The translations under genes were made by a program, and so were the position numbers. Of a DNA stretch of 64,000 bases, positions 18,475-28,019 are shown one piece after another (position 1 is the stretch's first letter; each line of letters starts with the position of its first letter). A model generated the notes under the pieces. The model was given only the letters and a program-made list of their open reading frames with translations, had not been told where the DNA came from and did not search any database. This stretch comes from Acetobacter malorum (GTDB lineage: Bacteria; Pseudomonadota; Alphaproteobacteria; Acetobacterales; Acetobacteraceae): the NCBI RefSeq assembly GCF_001580615.1, contig NZ_LHZC01000043.1, positions 25,927-89,926 on the forward strand, given 5' to 3'.

Positions 18475-20880
18475 ATGCACGATCGTTTTCCCCGCCTTTT
18501 CGCCACAGGGACATTTGGCGCACTCCTGCTGACGAGCTCTGCTCTGGCCTCCACGCCCGCACCCGTCCCCGCCTCAGCCCCGCAGGCCACAACAGATAAA
18601 CAGGCCGCCGTCAAAGCAGCACCCGCCCAAAAGGTTGCTCTTAAAACCCCTGCAGCTGCGGTGCCTGCAAAGCGCACCTCTACCCCCATTGCCGGGATTC
18701 TTGACGGCTCCAACGGGGAAACGATCAACGTCCACGGCCACCACGCCGCCGACGGCACCGCCGCCAAATATATGAACAAGGTTGTGTATCTCGGCCCGCT
18801 GGGCAACCGCGATACGCTGGACACGCCCTACTCCGTCATGGGTGTGACGCATGACGTTGTGGTCAACCAGCAGATCCGCAGCATTAATGACATGGCGCAG
18901 TATCTGCCCTCCGTGCAGTTGGAAATCCGTGGTGACCCCAACACGTCCCGCCCGCAGTCTCGCGGGTTTGAGTCCGATGTTGTCGCCAACTCCCGTCTGG
19001 ACGGGCTGAACGTGGTTTCCACCACCCCGTATCCGGCGGAATGGGTGGATAACCTTCAGGTGCTCAATGGTCTGGCAGGGGCCATGTATGGGCCGGAAAA
19101 CCCGGCTGGCGTGTTTGAATACACACTCAAACGCCCGACCGACCGCCGCACGGAACGGCTTTCCGTTGGCGTGGATTCCATCGGCACCCCGACCGTGAAT
19201 GGTGATATTTCTGGCCGTCTGGGCCGCAACGGCTGGTTCGGCTACCGCCTGAACATGCTGCATGCCGATGGCACGGCCTATACGCAGGGCAGCTCCATGC
19301 GCCGTGAAATGGTCAGCGGTGATTTCGATTTCCATCTGGATGACAAGACAGTTATCGAAATTGACGCTAGCCACTACACCTATGACCAGCGCGGCGGTGC
19401 GCCCGGCTTTGGTATTCTGGCCACCGGCGTGGGAGGCGACAAACTCCCGGAAGCTCCGGATCTGAGCAAGCGTCTGGCTCCGGAATGGAGCGGCTACCAT
19501 ATGGAAACCAACACCTTCCTCGGAAAAATCAAGCATCAGTTTAACGAAAACTGGAGCTTCACACTCGGTGGTTTGTATCAGGATGCCGCGCGTCAGGCTT
19601 TTGGTGTAGCCGATACCCTGTGTGACGGCGGCAAAACCTGCGGCGGCCTGCGCGGGAGTGACGGCTGGTACAGCTCCAGAGCCACCGCCACCACCACCGC
19701 GAACGATTTCCGCGTTGGCAGTAACATGGCCTACATCAACGGCCGCGTTTACACCGGCCCCATCCGGCATGATCTGGTGATTGGCACCAACGGCTACATG
19801 ATGGGCAACTACAACCCGGTTGCCGCCTCAACCGCTGCGCAAAATCTGGGCATCCACAACATGTATGGCGCGAGCCAGAACGGTGGCACGCAGCCTTATT
19901 ATCATGGGCGCTATAAATCCAGCAGCATCATGAGCCAGTCTTTCATTGTGGGGGATACCCTGCAACTCAACAAACACTGGTCCATCATGGGCACGCTCTC
20001 ATGGGGCTGGATCCATCAGCGCGGCGCGCTGAACGCCAAAAGCGCTCTGCGGGACACGTTTGAAACATCTGCCGCGTTCAGCCCAACCGCCAGCCTTATG
20101 TATAAGCCGACGGACAACCAGACTTTTTACTTCACCTATGGTCGCTCTGTTGAAGCCGGGCCTGTCACGCCAAACAGCGCGAGCTACACCAACACAAACA
20201 TCGCGCTGCCCGCCGCCCATTCCGAAGAATATGAGGTGGGCTACAAACTGCGTTACAATACCATGCAGTTTAACGTCGCCGGCTTCCGCATGACCTCGCC
20301 CTACGCCATGTATGTCGCCGCAGCCAACCCGAACACTGGCTGCGCCGCCATGACCAACTGCCAGACCTACCAGTATGGTGGCACGCAGCGGAACTATGGT
20401 GTGGAAGCCCAGATTTCAGGTGAAGTGCTGCCCAACCTTTCCGTTCTGGCCGGCATGACCTGGCTGGATGCGGAACTGGTGCATGCGGCCTCCCCCACGC
20501 TGGACCGCAAGGAAATTGTGGGCGCGGCCCCGCTGCAGGCCAACCTGCTGCTGGACTATCGCTTGCCAGCCTCCCTCGGCTCCTTCGCCTCCGGCTGGGC
20601 GTTTAATGCCAACATGCATTACATGGGCAACCGCGCGGCCAACGTGACCAACACACTGCACACCGGCTCCTACACCACGCTGGATCTGGGCACGCGCTAC
20701 GCCTTCCGCGCGACCGAACGCCTGCCGATGGTCCTGCGCTTTGGGGTGAGCAACGCTACCAACGAACGCTACTGGGCCTCCGTCTTCACCGGCGCCCCCA
20801 GCGGCACCTCCGGCGCGTCTTCCAGCCTGTATGCCGGCCTGCCGCGCGTGTATCACTTCACCCTGTCTGCTGAATTCTAA
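18475..20880 (+). CDS. TonB-dependent siderophore receptor (ferric-siderophore type)
   Basis: 801 residues. Signal peptide (LFATGTFGALLLTSSALAS), Ala/Lys-rich linker to about residue 70, then the plug: INVHGHHAADGTAAKYMNK, DTLDTPYSVMGVTHDVVVNQQIRSINDMAQYLPSVQLE, SRPQSRGFESDVVANSRLDGLN, LQVLNGLAGAMYGPENPAGVFEYTLKRP. The barrel ends with YAGLPRVYHFTLSAEF, the typical terminal Phe strand. The DTPYSV...INDMAQYLPS pattern is that of siderophore receptors, but the plug lacks the usual RG(F)xxQ...RDG form, so the ligand is open. It is in the outer membrane and energised by TonB. It lies in front of grxB with a 119-base gap; no Fur box was recognised in 18202-18474. Confidence 0.9.
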   Translation: MHDRFPRLFATGTFGALLLTSSALASTPAPVPASAPQATTDKQAAVKAAPAQKVALKTPAAAVPAKRTSTPIAGILDGSNGETINVHGHHAADGTAAKYMNKVVYLGPLGNRDTLDTPYSVMGVTHDVVVNQQIRSINDMAQYLPSVQLEIRGDPNTSRPQSRGFESDVVANSRLDGLNVVSTTPYPAEWVDNLQVLNGLAGAMYGPENPAGVFEYTLKRPTDRRTERLSVGVDSIGTPTVNGDISGRLGRNGWFGYRLNMLHADGTAYTQGSSMRREMVSGDFDFHLDDKTVIEIDASHYTYDQRGGAPGFGILATGVGGDKLPEAPDLSKRLAPEWSGYHMETNTFLGKIKHQFNENWSFTLGGLYQDAARQAFGVADTLCDGGKTCGGLRGSDGWYSSRATATTTANDFRVGSNMAYINGRVYTGPIRHDLVIGTNGYMMGNYNPVAASTAAQNLGIHNMYGASQNGGTQPYYHGRYKSSSIMSQSFIVGDTLQLNKHWSIMGTLSWGWIHQRGALNAKSALRDTFETSAAFSPTASLMYKPTDNQTFYFTYGRSVEAGPVTPNSASYTNTNIALPAAHSEEYEVGYKLRYNTMQFNVAGFRMTSPYAMYVAAANPNTGCAAMTNCQTYQYGGTQRNYGVEAQISGEVLPNLSVLAGMTWLDAELVHAASPTLDRKEIVGAAPLQANLLLDYRLPASLGSFASGWAFNANMHYMGNRAANVTNTLHTGSYTTLDLGTRYAFRATERLPMVLRFGVSNATNERYWASVFTGAPSGTSGASSSLYAGLPRVYHFTLSAEF

Positions 20881-20999
20881 GCACACCAGCCCTGCCAGCA
20901 CCGCGGTGCAACGATCCTCTCCCTCACGTGTTTTAGTTACGCAAAACTAAGAGAGTGGCCGGCTCTCCATGGGTCCGGTCGGAGTGAGGAAGTCTGTCG

Positions 21000-21635
21000 T
21001 TGAAGCTCTATATTTACGAACACTGCCCGTTCTGCTCCCGCGCCCGCATGATGGCGGGTTTGAAAAATATTCCCGTCGAGCTGTGCGTTGTGATGGAAGG
21101 CGATAGCGAAACCCCGCTGCGCCTCACCGGTAAAAAGGGTCTGCCCATCCTGCAGAAAGACGACGGCACCTGCATGCCGGAAAGTCTGGATATTGTGCAT
21201 TATCTGGATGACACCTACCCGCCGCGCCTGCTGACATCCCCCGCCAATGAAGCCCTTATGGTCTGGAGCAAACAGACCTGGTCTCTGGGCCTCAAGCTGA
21301 TTGTGCCCCGCTTTACCCGTGGCAAATTTGCAGAAGTCGCGACCGATGCCGCCCGACAGGCCTTTATTGCTCGTGAAGAGCAGCATTTTGGCAATCTGGA
21401 TGCCCTCATGGCGCAGACAGAGACGCTCCTGCCCCCCGTGCAGGCGCAGCTCGATAAGCTGGAACCTCTGCTGGCCAGCCCGCCAGTGCTGACAGAAGCC
21501 GACTTCCACCTCTACCCGGTGCTGCGCTCCCTGAGCATTGTCAAAGGCCTGAACTTCGGCCCCAACACCCTGCGCTATATGCAGGACATGGCGCAGAAAA
21601 GCCGCGTGCCGCTGCTGGCGGATCAGGCCCAGTAA
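21000..21635 (+). CDS. grxB: Glutaredoxin 2
   Basis: 211 residues, the length of E. coli Grx2. It uses a TTG start at 21000, chosen because MKLYIYEHCPFC is the family's invariant beginning. The N-terminal thioredoxin fold has the dithiol active site CPFC, GLPILQKDDGTCMPESLDIVHYL with the cis-Pro and glutathione-binding ESLDI, and an all-helical GST-like C-terminal domain (TEADFHLYPVLRSLSIVKGL). It reduces protein disulfides with glutathione in the cytoplasm. The gene lies 31 bases before the SDR gene and is likely co-transcribed with it. Confidence 0.93.
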   Translation: MKLYIYEHCPFCSRARMMAGLKNIPVELCVVMEGDSETPLRLTGKKGLPILQKDDGTCMPESLDIVHYLDDTYPPRLLTSPANEALMVWSKQTWSLGLKLIVPRFTRGKFAEVATDAARQAFIAREEQHFGNLDALMAQTETLLPPVQAQLDKLEPLLASPPVLTEADFHLYPVLRSLSIVKGLNFGPNTLRYMQDMAQKSRVPLLADQAQ

Positions 21636-21666
21636 CGGCTGATATTGGACGAACAGGAGACCCTTC

Positions 21667-22473
21667 ATGAAGACACACGCATCCGGCCAGTTTTCAGGCA
21701 AGATTGCCGTGGTTACCGGAGCCGCTGGCACCATTGGCCTTGCTGTGGCCGAACATCTGGCCTCTCTGGGGGCGGACATCGCCCTGTTTGATCTGCAACA
21801 GGACAAACTGGAGGAAGCCGCCACAAAAGTCCGGCAATACGGCACCATTGTCCGGCCTTATGTGTGTGACGTGACGGATGCAAAGCGCGTTAACAGCACA
21901 ACAGAGAAAGTTGTTTCCGATTTTGGGAAAATTGATTTCCTGTTCAACAACGCAGGCTTTCAGGGGGCTTTTGCCCCGGTGCAGGATTACCCGGAAGAGG
22001 ATTTTAACCGCGTTATCCAGATCAATGTCTGTGGCGCGTTTCATGTCCTGCAGGCCGTTGCCCGGCAGATGGTGGAACAGAAATCCGGGGCCATTGTGAA
22101 CACGGCCAGCATGGCCGGCGTGCAGGGCCCGCCGAACATGGCAGCTTATGGCGCGTCCAAATTTGCCATTGTCGGGCTGACGCAAACGGCCTCCAAAGAC
22201 CTCGCGCCGCATAATATCCGCGTCAACGCCATTAGCCCCGCCTTTATGGGGCCGGGGCCGATGTGGGACATGCAGGTGGAAAAGCAGGCTAAAGCCAACA
22301 CGCAGTATTTCTCCACCGATCCTGAGACCGTGGCCAAGCAGATGATTGGCAGCGTGCCCATGCGCCGCTACGGCAATATCTCGGAAATTCCGGGCGTTGT
22401 GTCCTTTTTGCTGAGCGATGCCGCCAGCTACATGACTGGCGTTAACCTGCCGATTGCCGGCGGTATTCTGTAA
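21667..22473 (+). CDS. NAD-dependent xylitol-dehydrogenase-like short-chain dehydrogenase
   Basis: 268 residues of the classical SDR family. The cofactor motif is TGAAGTIGLAVAEHLASLGADIALFD, with the Asp at the end of beta 2 pointing to NAD rather than NADP. NNAGFQGAFAPVQDYPEEDF is followed by the catalytic Ser-Tyr-Lys in NTASMAG and AAYGASKFA. C-terminal DPETVAKQMIGSVPMRRYG and YMTGVNLPIAGG are very close to my memory of the Gluconobacter oxydans NAD-dependent xylitol dehydrogenase, which makes polyol oxidation the best guess. It is cytoplasmic. There is an AGGAGA Shine-Dalgarno. Close relatives act on other polyols, so the substrate needs an assay. Confidence 0.88.
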   Translation: MKTHASGQFSGKIAVVTGAAGTIGLAVAEHLASLGADIALFDLQQDKLEEAATKVRQYGTIVRPYVCDVTDAKRVNSTTEKVVSDFGKIDFLFNNAGFQGAFAPVQDYPEEDFNRVIQINVCGAFHVLQAVARQMVEQKSGAIVNTASMAGVQGPPNMAAYGASKFAIVGLTQTASKDLAPHNIRVNAISPAFMGPGPMWDMQVEKQAKANTQYFSTDPETVAKQMIGSVPMRRYGNISEIPGVVSFLLSDAASYMTGVNLPIAGGIL

Positions 22474-22667
22474 AACCCGCACGGGGCACAGACCGGGCAT
22501 ACCGTTTTTACCCAGAACCTTTTGCAGCACACTGCGTTTGGCCTCCAACTTTTTATTATGGAGACCTGGTGTGAAAACGCTGCCGCCGTGCCCCGCAGAT
22601 GCCCTTCAAACGCGGCGCAGACACGAACTCTGGACAAAGAGCAGCCTGTTTGCCCGCCCCAACGCAA

Positions 22668-22697
22668 ACGGGGCGGAGGATTTCCCCCCGCCCCGTT
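22668..22697 (-). terminator. Probable terminator of the peptide transporter gene
   Basis: A perfect 10-bp stem AACGGGGCGG / CCGCCCCGTT with a 10-base loop lies 30 bases after the transporter stop on the minus strand. The following T tract is weak (TTGCGTT), so termination may be partial. It may also serve the converging SDR gene. Confidence 0.6.
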
Positions 22698-22727
22698 CGG
22701 AACTTATGCAGACAGGAACGCCGCCGC

Positions 22728-24224
22728 TTACTCCGCCGCGCCCTGCGCTGCGCGGTGCTGGGCATCCCACCGGCGGGTAAAGGGCAGACACACCACAAAC
22801 AGCAGCGTGCAGCCAAGGCCCAGCAGGAACAGCATCCGGAACAGGCCCGCATAAACCGGCAGGGTCTGGGCCGGGTCACCCGAGGCCACGGCAGGCCCCA
22901 CCGCTGCCAGATTGGCCAGCGCGCTGCCCAGATACATCGCCACACCGTTGGAGACGTTGTAACTGCCCATCATGAACCCGCCGACATTGGCGGGCGCATA
23001 CCGTGCCACAACGGCCAACCCGAGCGCGCTGATCAGCAATTCCCCGATAGACAGCGCCCCATAGGCCCAGAACATCACCCAGGGTGAGACCAGATGGTTG
23101 CCGCCCGTCGCCGCACTCCACCACCAGATGAGGAAGGAGAGCGAGACCAGCGAGAAGCCGACAATGAACTTCTCGGCAATGGGGAAATTCCACCCCCGGT
23201 CCGCCATGGCTTTATAAACCCAGGACAGAAGCGGACTGGCCAGCATAATCCACACCGGATTGAGCGCCTGAAACTGCCCGGCTGACAGGTGGAACAGCGT
23301 GAAACCACCCACCGTAAAGGCGGAATCCACATCCCGCAGCGCGAACAGCGTGAGGGACGTCACCATCTGCTGGTAGAACACAAAATACAGCATGGTCTGC
23401 ACAATCAGCAGATACGCCAGACGCAGGCCGGGGCGCACGGCGGCGGAGGCTCGGCGATACAGCACCGTCCACACCACAGCCACGCTCAGTGCGGCAACCC
23501 ACACACAGGCCCGGCCCGCAGCCGGATACCGCAGCAGCCCGACCATAACGGCCAGAACCAGCACCATCCCGCCCAGCACCGCCATCAGGCGGGAGAACAC
23601 CAGTGGCTCAAAATCCGGGCGGGAGCCAATGCGCGCCAGCCACTTTCGGCACAGCGTGTAACACGCCACCCCAAGCGCCAAGCCGGCGGCACAGACCAGA
23701 AATGGCGGAGACCACCCATAGTTTTCCTGCAACCACGGCGTGAGCAGCAGAGAAAGCGTGGAGCCGACATTGATGCTCATATAGTAAATGGTGAAGGCGA
23801 CATCGATGCGGGCATCGTCCCCTTCATAAACCCGGCGGACCAGATTGGCCGCGTTGGATTTAAACAGCCCATTCCCCAACGCAATGACCGCAAGGGCGAC
23901 AAACAGCGCCATCTGGCCACCCAGGTCCACGCCCAGCAGGACATATCCCAGCGTCAGCACCACAGCGCCCATCACCATGGTGCGGCGGGCACCAAGCAGG
24001 GTGTCCCCTACCCAGCCCCCGACTGCGGGGGCGGCGTAACAGACGGCGGAAAAGGTGCCCCACAGCAGGTTGGCTTGTGTATCGGAAAAGCCAAGCCGCT
24101 GGATCATGTAAAGCAGCAGGATACCCTGCATGCCGTAAAAGCCGAACCGTTCCCACAGCTCAATCGCCAGCACGACAGAAAAAGACTGGGTTCGGGACGG
24201 CAGAGAAGACGCAGATGCTGTCAT
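22728..24224 (-). CDS. Proton-dependent oligopeptide transporter (POT/PTR family)
   Basis: 498 residues with about 12-14 membrane helices. The N-terminal proton motif ELWERFGFYGMQGILLLYM (ExxERFxYY type) is on helix 1; GGWVGDTLLGARRTMVMG is the loop 2-3 motif; and FTIYYMSINVGSTLSLLLTPWL matches the PTR2 signature. E. coli DtpA/DtpD (YdgR/YbgH) are the nearest family models. It imports di- and tripeptides with protons across the inner membrane. Start at 24224 is supported by CAGGA five bases upstream. The gene stands alone, divergent from icd. Confidence 0.93.
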   Translation of the reverse strand: MTASASSLPSRTQSFSVVLAIELWERFGFYGMQGILLLYMIQRLGFSDTQANLLWGTFSAVCYAAPAVGGWVGDTLLGARRTMVMGAVVLTLGYVLLGVDLGGQMALFVALAVIALGNGLFKSNAANLVRRVYEGDDARIDVAFTIYYMSINVGSTLSLLLTPWLQENYGWSPPFLVCAAGLALGVACYTLCRKWLARIGSRPDFEPLVFSRLMAVLGGMVLVLAVMVGLLRYPAAGRACVWVAALSVAVVWTVLYRRASAAVRPGLRLAYLLIVQTMLYFVFYQQMVTSLTLFALRDVDSAFTVGGFTLFHLSAGQFQALNPVWIMLASPLLSWVYKAMADRGWNFPIAEKFIVGFSLVSLSFLIWWWSAATGGNHLVSPWVMFWAYGALSIGELLISALGLAVVARYAPANVGGFMMGSYNVSNGVAMYLGSALANLAAVGPAVASGDPAQTLPVYAGLFRMLFLLGLGCTLLFVVCLPFTRRWDAQHRAAQGAAE

Positions 24225-24471
24225 GAAGTCCTGACCATATTGTGATGCCCCCTCCTACACCAGTTCCGCCACAAGCACACACCCCGCACAAATCCGGCCT
24301 CCAGCGGCACAAAACCGGGGAAAACACCCCACTTAGAGGGAATTTCCTAACCGGAATGTGAAGCGACAGACCGGCCCCGGCCTCTTATCCCGTTCATCCG
24401 CCTGCCGCATGATGCTCATACGCCTCATGCGGATTTTTACGGTCCCATGCGGGGACGAGGGAGTATTCACC

Positions 24472-25692
24472 ATGACAAAAATTAAAGTTAAAAATCCCAT
24501 CGTTGAGATGGATGGTGATGAGATGACGCGCATCATCTGGCACTTTATCCGTGAGCGCCTGATTCTGCCCTATCTCGATATTGACCTGAAATATTATGAT
24601 CTTGGCATTGAACACCGCGACGCAACGGATGATCAGGTCACCGTCGATGCCGCCGAAGCCACCAAACGCTACGGCGTGGCCGTAAAATGCGCGACCATCA
24701 CCCCGGATGAAGCCCGCGTGAAGGAATTCGGGCTGAAGCGCATGTATCGCTCACCCAATGGCACCATCCGCAACATTCTGGATGGCACCATTTTCCGTGA
24801 GCCCATCATCTGCTCCAACGTGCCGCGCCTTGTGCCGCACTGGACCAAGCCGATTGTGATTGGCCGCCATGCCTATGGTGACATCTATCGCGCGGTGGAA
24901 ACCCTCGTGCCCGGCCCCGGCACCGTCAAGCTGACCTACACGCCCGAAGGCGGCGGCGAGACCGTGACGCTGGACGTGCATGACTTCAAAGGCCCCGGCG
25001 TGGCACTGGGCATGCACAACACCCGTGCGTCCATTGAAGGCTTTGCCCGCGCCTCCCTCTCCTACGGGCGGGACCGCAACATGCCGGTCTATCTCTCCAC
25101 CAAAAACACCATTCTGAAAGCCTATGACGGCCTGTTTAAAGACGTGTTCCAGGAGATTTATGACAAGGAATTCAAAGCTGACTTTGAAAAGGCCGGTTTG
25201 ACCTACGAACACCGCCTGATTGATGACATGGTGGCCTGCGCCCTCAAATGGCCGGGCGGGTATGTCTGGGCCTGTAAAAACTACGATGGCGACGTGCAGA
25301 GCGACATTGTGGCGCAGGGCTTTGGCAGCCTCGGGCTGATGACCTCTGTGCTGCTCAACCCGACGGGCGAAGTGGTGGAAGCCGAAGCAGCCCATGGCAC
25401 GGTGACCCGCCACTACCGCGAGCACCAGAAAGGCCGCCCCACCAGCACCAACCCCATTGCATCCATTTTTGCATGGACCCGCGGGCTGGCTTACCGTGGC
25501 CGGTTTGATAACACGCCGGACGTTGTCCACTTTGCCGAAACGCTGGAACGCGTGTGTATCGAAACGGTCGAAGGCGGCCAGATGACCAAGGACCTCGCCC
25601 TGCTGGTTGGCAAAGACGCCAAATGGCTGAACACGCAGGACTTCCTTGATGTGCTGGATGCTGCGCTGAAAAAGGCTCTTGAAACAGCCTGA
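24472..25692 (+). CDS. icd: NADP-dependent isocitrate dehydrogenase, dimeric eukaryote-like type
   Basis: 406 residues from the ATG at 24472, which follows GAGGGAG; an in-frame ATG 38 codons upstream is not supported by the family N-terminus [20 protein letters not shown]. Key stretches are [19 protein letters not shown] (isocitrate binding), [41 protein letters not shown] with the metal-binding Asp residues, and [15 protein letters not shown] for NADP. The length and sequence are those of the type II dimeric enzyme common in alphaproteobacteria and mitochondria. It converts isocitrate to 2-oxoglutarate in the citric acid cycle, giving NADPH. Confidence 0.97.
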   Translation: MTKIKVKNPIVEMDGDEMTRIIWHFIRERLILPYLDIDLKYYDLGIEHRDATDDQVTVDAAEATKRYGVAVKCATITPDEARVKEFGLKRMYRSPNGTIRNILDGTIFREPIICSNVPRLVPHWTKPIVIGRHAYGDIYRAVETLVPGPGTVKLTYTPEGGGETVTLDVHDFKGPGVALGMHNTRASIEGFARASLSYGRDRNMPVYLSTKNTILKAYDGLFKDVFQEIYDKEFKADFEKAGLTYEHRLIDDMVACALKWPGGYVWACKNYDGDVQSDIVAQGFGSLGLMTSVLLNPTGEVVEAEAAHGTVTRHYREHQKGRPTSTNPIASIFAWTRGLAYRGRFDNTPDVVHFAETLERVCIETVEGGQMTKDLALLVGKDAKWLNTQDFLDVLDAALKKALETA

Positions 25693-25698
25693 TGGGAA

Positions 25699-25745
25699 AG
25701 GGGATTGTGCGGATTCGGAAGACAAAAGTCCGCGGCACAGTCCCC
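25699..25745 (+). terminator. Hairpin after icd, possible terminator
   Basis: An 11-bp outer stem GGGGATTGTGC / GCACAGTCCCC (one G-U) encloses a second small stem. It starts seven bases after the icd stop but has a pyrimidine tract (CTCTCTCCTC) instead of a T run. Confidence 0.5.
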
Positions 25746-25855
25746 CTCTCTCCTCATACCCAGCAGGCAGTCTGTACGTTATTGCACACGCCTGTCTGGG
25801 CACCGCCTGCTGTGATATCCTAACGATACCTCCTGATACGGATACGGCACATCAA

Positions 25856-26539
25856 TTAACACCTCATCCATGATAGAACCTTAGCCCGCACAGCCTCTCC
25901 CACTTCAAACATATCTTTCAAATGCTGCGGACCTGTTTCAATATCGATCATATCTTCGTATAAATATTTATTCTCATCCTGAACAAAAAGTGGGAATTTG
26001 TATTCACATGTCGACTTTAGGTGCCCATTAAGGGTCGGGGAACAGGACACAACTTTTTTTATATTATTAATTTCTTTTTCGTAAAGCGTATTTATTATTC
26101 CATAATATTCATTAAATCCTAATTTGTCTTTAACCGGATTATTTAAATTCTTTATCCCTCCTATTTCGACATTTCTGTCAAGTAACGCCTGACCAGAAAC
26201 ATTTCCTGGAGAGTTAGAAAAAATAGAAATCGTGATCACACCCCGGTCTTCAAAGGGGCCATGAGACGTCGGATCTGGATGATAGAATTGATAAGAATTT
26301 GGAGATAAATCAGGCCACTTGCTTATCATTCCAAGATAATCTTCTCCACCAGGCTTATTGGACGCAATATAAGTAACCACATAACCCGCAGGAATTCTGA
26401 AACATTTTCCGTTTAATCTGTAGTCTTCAAAAGGAGAAGGCTGGTCGTAAAAAGATTTAAAAGCCGCACCAGCTAGTAGTAAGACAAGGCATGCAAGCAC
26501 CCATTTGCGGCATGTCAATTTTTGAAAAATATTAGACAT
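25856..26539 (-). CDS. Membrane-anchored protein of unknown family, AT-rich
   Basis: 227 residues from the ATG at 26539, which has AAGGG upstream; a TTG seven codons earlier is possible. One N-terminal membrane segment (WVLACLVLLLAGAAF) anchors an otherwise soluble, probably periplasmic domain with Cys in GKCFRIP, VVSCSPTLNG and LKSTCEYKF that could form disulfides. The pattern YRLNGKCFRIPAGYVVTYIASN looks like a small beta domain. I do not recognise the family. GC content is clearly below that of icd and the next gene, and codon use differs (AAT, ATA, AAA frequent), which suggests horizontal acquisition. It reads against icd and is divergent from the reductase. Confidence 0.75.
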   Translation of the reverse strand: MSNIFQKLTCRKWVLACLVLLLAGAAFKSFYDQPSPFEDYRLNGKCFRIPAGYVVTYIASNKPGGEDYLGMISKWPDLSPNSYQFYHPDPTSHGPFEDRGVITISIFSNSPGNVSGQALLDRNVEIGGIKNLNNPVKDKLGFNEYYGIINTLYEKEINNIKKVVSCSPTLNGHLKSTCEYKFPLFVQDENKYLYEDMIDIETGPQHLKDMFEVGEAVRAKVLSWMRC

Positions 26540-26890
26540 TTCAATAATACCCTTTGACAATATAATATAAAATTATAACTTTTCCTTCCAATCATGCTTT
26601 TTTAAAAAATACGCATCCTTATGACTTCCTGATCCTCACTAAACGGATGACATTGAATTTTGGTCATATAGACTGAGCATCTCAAACTTATATACCCGGT
26701 ACATTCAGCAATCCAATGCTGAAACGTCCGTCCTCTATGTTCATGTCTAGCATGTTTATACTGCTCGGGAATCCCACTCCCTCTAATAGGGGCATAGAAG
26801 GCTCCCGAACCCTGCCCTATTGCGCGGACTGCGGACCTGTCGCAAAAACAACGGCAGATCATACGGCCAGAAGGGGAGATGTACCGCGCC
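26540..26890. other. Intergenic region, AT-rich at its left end
   Basis: 351 bases between two divergent genes. The left half (to about 26640) has the low GC of the orphan gene; the right half returns to the host composition at about 26750. It should hold both promoters. I see no repeat end, tRNA or clear coding frame in it. Confidence 0.5.
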
Positions 26891-27916
26891 ATGACGGATA
26901 TGCCGATCGAGACTGACGTCGCCATTATCGGCGCTGGCCCCACGGGGCTGTTTGCTGCCTTCCAGTGCGCCATGCTGCGCCTGCGGTGCGTGCTGATTGA
27001 CGTGCTGCCGGAAATTGGCGGCCAGTGTGTGGCGCTCTACCCTGAAAAGCCGATTTACGACATTCCCGCCTGCCCCGCCGTGGAAGGCGCGCAGCTGATT
27101 GCCAATCTGGAACAGCAGATTGCGCCGTTTGATATCCCCCGCCTGCTCAAACACCGGATTGAAAGCCTGAGCGGCCATCGGGGCGCGTTCACGCTGGGCA
27201 CGGATAAAGGCGCAACCCTTAACGCCAAAGCGGTGATTATTGCCGCCGGTGCAGGCGCATTTGGCCCCAACCGTCCGCCGCTGGACGGGCTGGAAGCGTT
27301 TGAAGAAAGTGGCGCTGTGCAATATTACGTGCGCCGCAAAGCTGATTTTGAAAACAAGCGCATTGTGATTGCCGGCGGCGGGGATTCCGCGCTGGACTGG
27401 GCGCTGTCTCTTAAGGACAAAGCTGCAAAGCTGTATCTGGTGCATCGTCGGGACCGCTTCCGTGGCGCGCCGGAAAGCCTGCGCCTGCTGGATGAAGCCG
27501 TGGCCGCCGGGCAGATTGAAAAGGTCGTGCCCTACCAGCTCCATGCCCTGCACGGAGCCAACGGCGCGCTGGAAAGTGTGGAAGTGGCGGATCTGGACGG
27601 CACAACCCGGCATCTGGAAGCCGATACACTGCTGCCCTTCTTCGGGCTGGCGACGGACCTTGGCCCCATTGCCCGCTGGGGCATGGACACCGTCCGCTCC
27701 ACCATCCCCGTCACGCCGTCCTCCTGCGAGACGAGCATGCCCGGCGTGTTCGCCATTGGCGATGTGGCCACCTACCCCGGCAAGCTCAAGCTGATCCTGC
27801 AAGGGTTTAGTGAAGGAGCAATGGCCGCCCATTCCATCTACCCGATCGTCAACCCCGATCAGGCCCTGCACTTCGAATATTCCACCAGTAAGGGTGTTCC
27901 TGTAGGCCAAAATTAA
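26891..27916 (+). CDS. Ferredoxin/flavodoxin-NADP reductase, thioredoxin-reductase-like type
   Basis: 341 residues from the ATG at 26891, 12 bases after AGGGGAG; an in-frame ATG at 26879 abuts the ribosome site and is less likely. FAD motif VAIIGAGPTGLFAAF, then GGQCVALYPEKPIYDIPACP, NADPH motif IVIAGGGDSALDWALSL, and the C-terminal FAD motif GVFAIGDVATYPGKLKLILQGFSEG. The CxxC redox pair of thioredoxin reductase is absent, as in the homodimeric ferredoxin-NADP reductases of Bacillus (YumC) and Chlorobium. It transfers electrons between NADPH and ferredoxin or flavodoxin in the cytoplasm. It is flanked on both sides by AT-rich orphan genes. Confidence 0.92.
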   Translation: MTDMPIETDVAIIGAGPTGLFAAFQCAMLRLRCVLIDVLPEIGGQCVALYPEKPIYDIPACPAVEGAQLIANLEQQIAPFDIPRLLKHRIESLSGHRGAFTLGTDKGATLNAKAVIIAAGAGAFGPNRPPLDGLEAFEESGAVQYYVRRKADFENKRIVIAGGGDSALDWALSLKDKAAKLYLVHRRDRFRGAPESLRLLDEAVAAGQIEKVVPYQLHALHGANGALESVEVADLDGTTRHLEADTLLPFFGLATDLGPIARWGMDTVRSTIPVTPSSCETSMPGVFAIGDVATYPGKLKLILQGFSEGAMAAHSIYPIVNPDQALHFEYSTSKGVPVGQN

Positions 27917-28019
27917 TAAATTTCTTAATCCGAAGGCTGGCCCACTAGATTTATATTCTATTCTTAACTTAATGGAACGAATTTATAAATTTAGTGGTCC
28001 GTGAAATTTAGGTTACAAA

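Noticed and set aside
22556..24245. Open frames antisense to the peptide transporter
   Set aside because: They lie entirely opposite a full-length POT gene with all family motifs.
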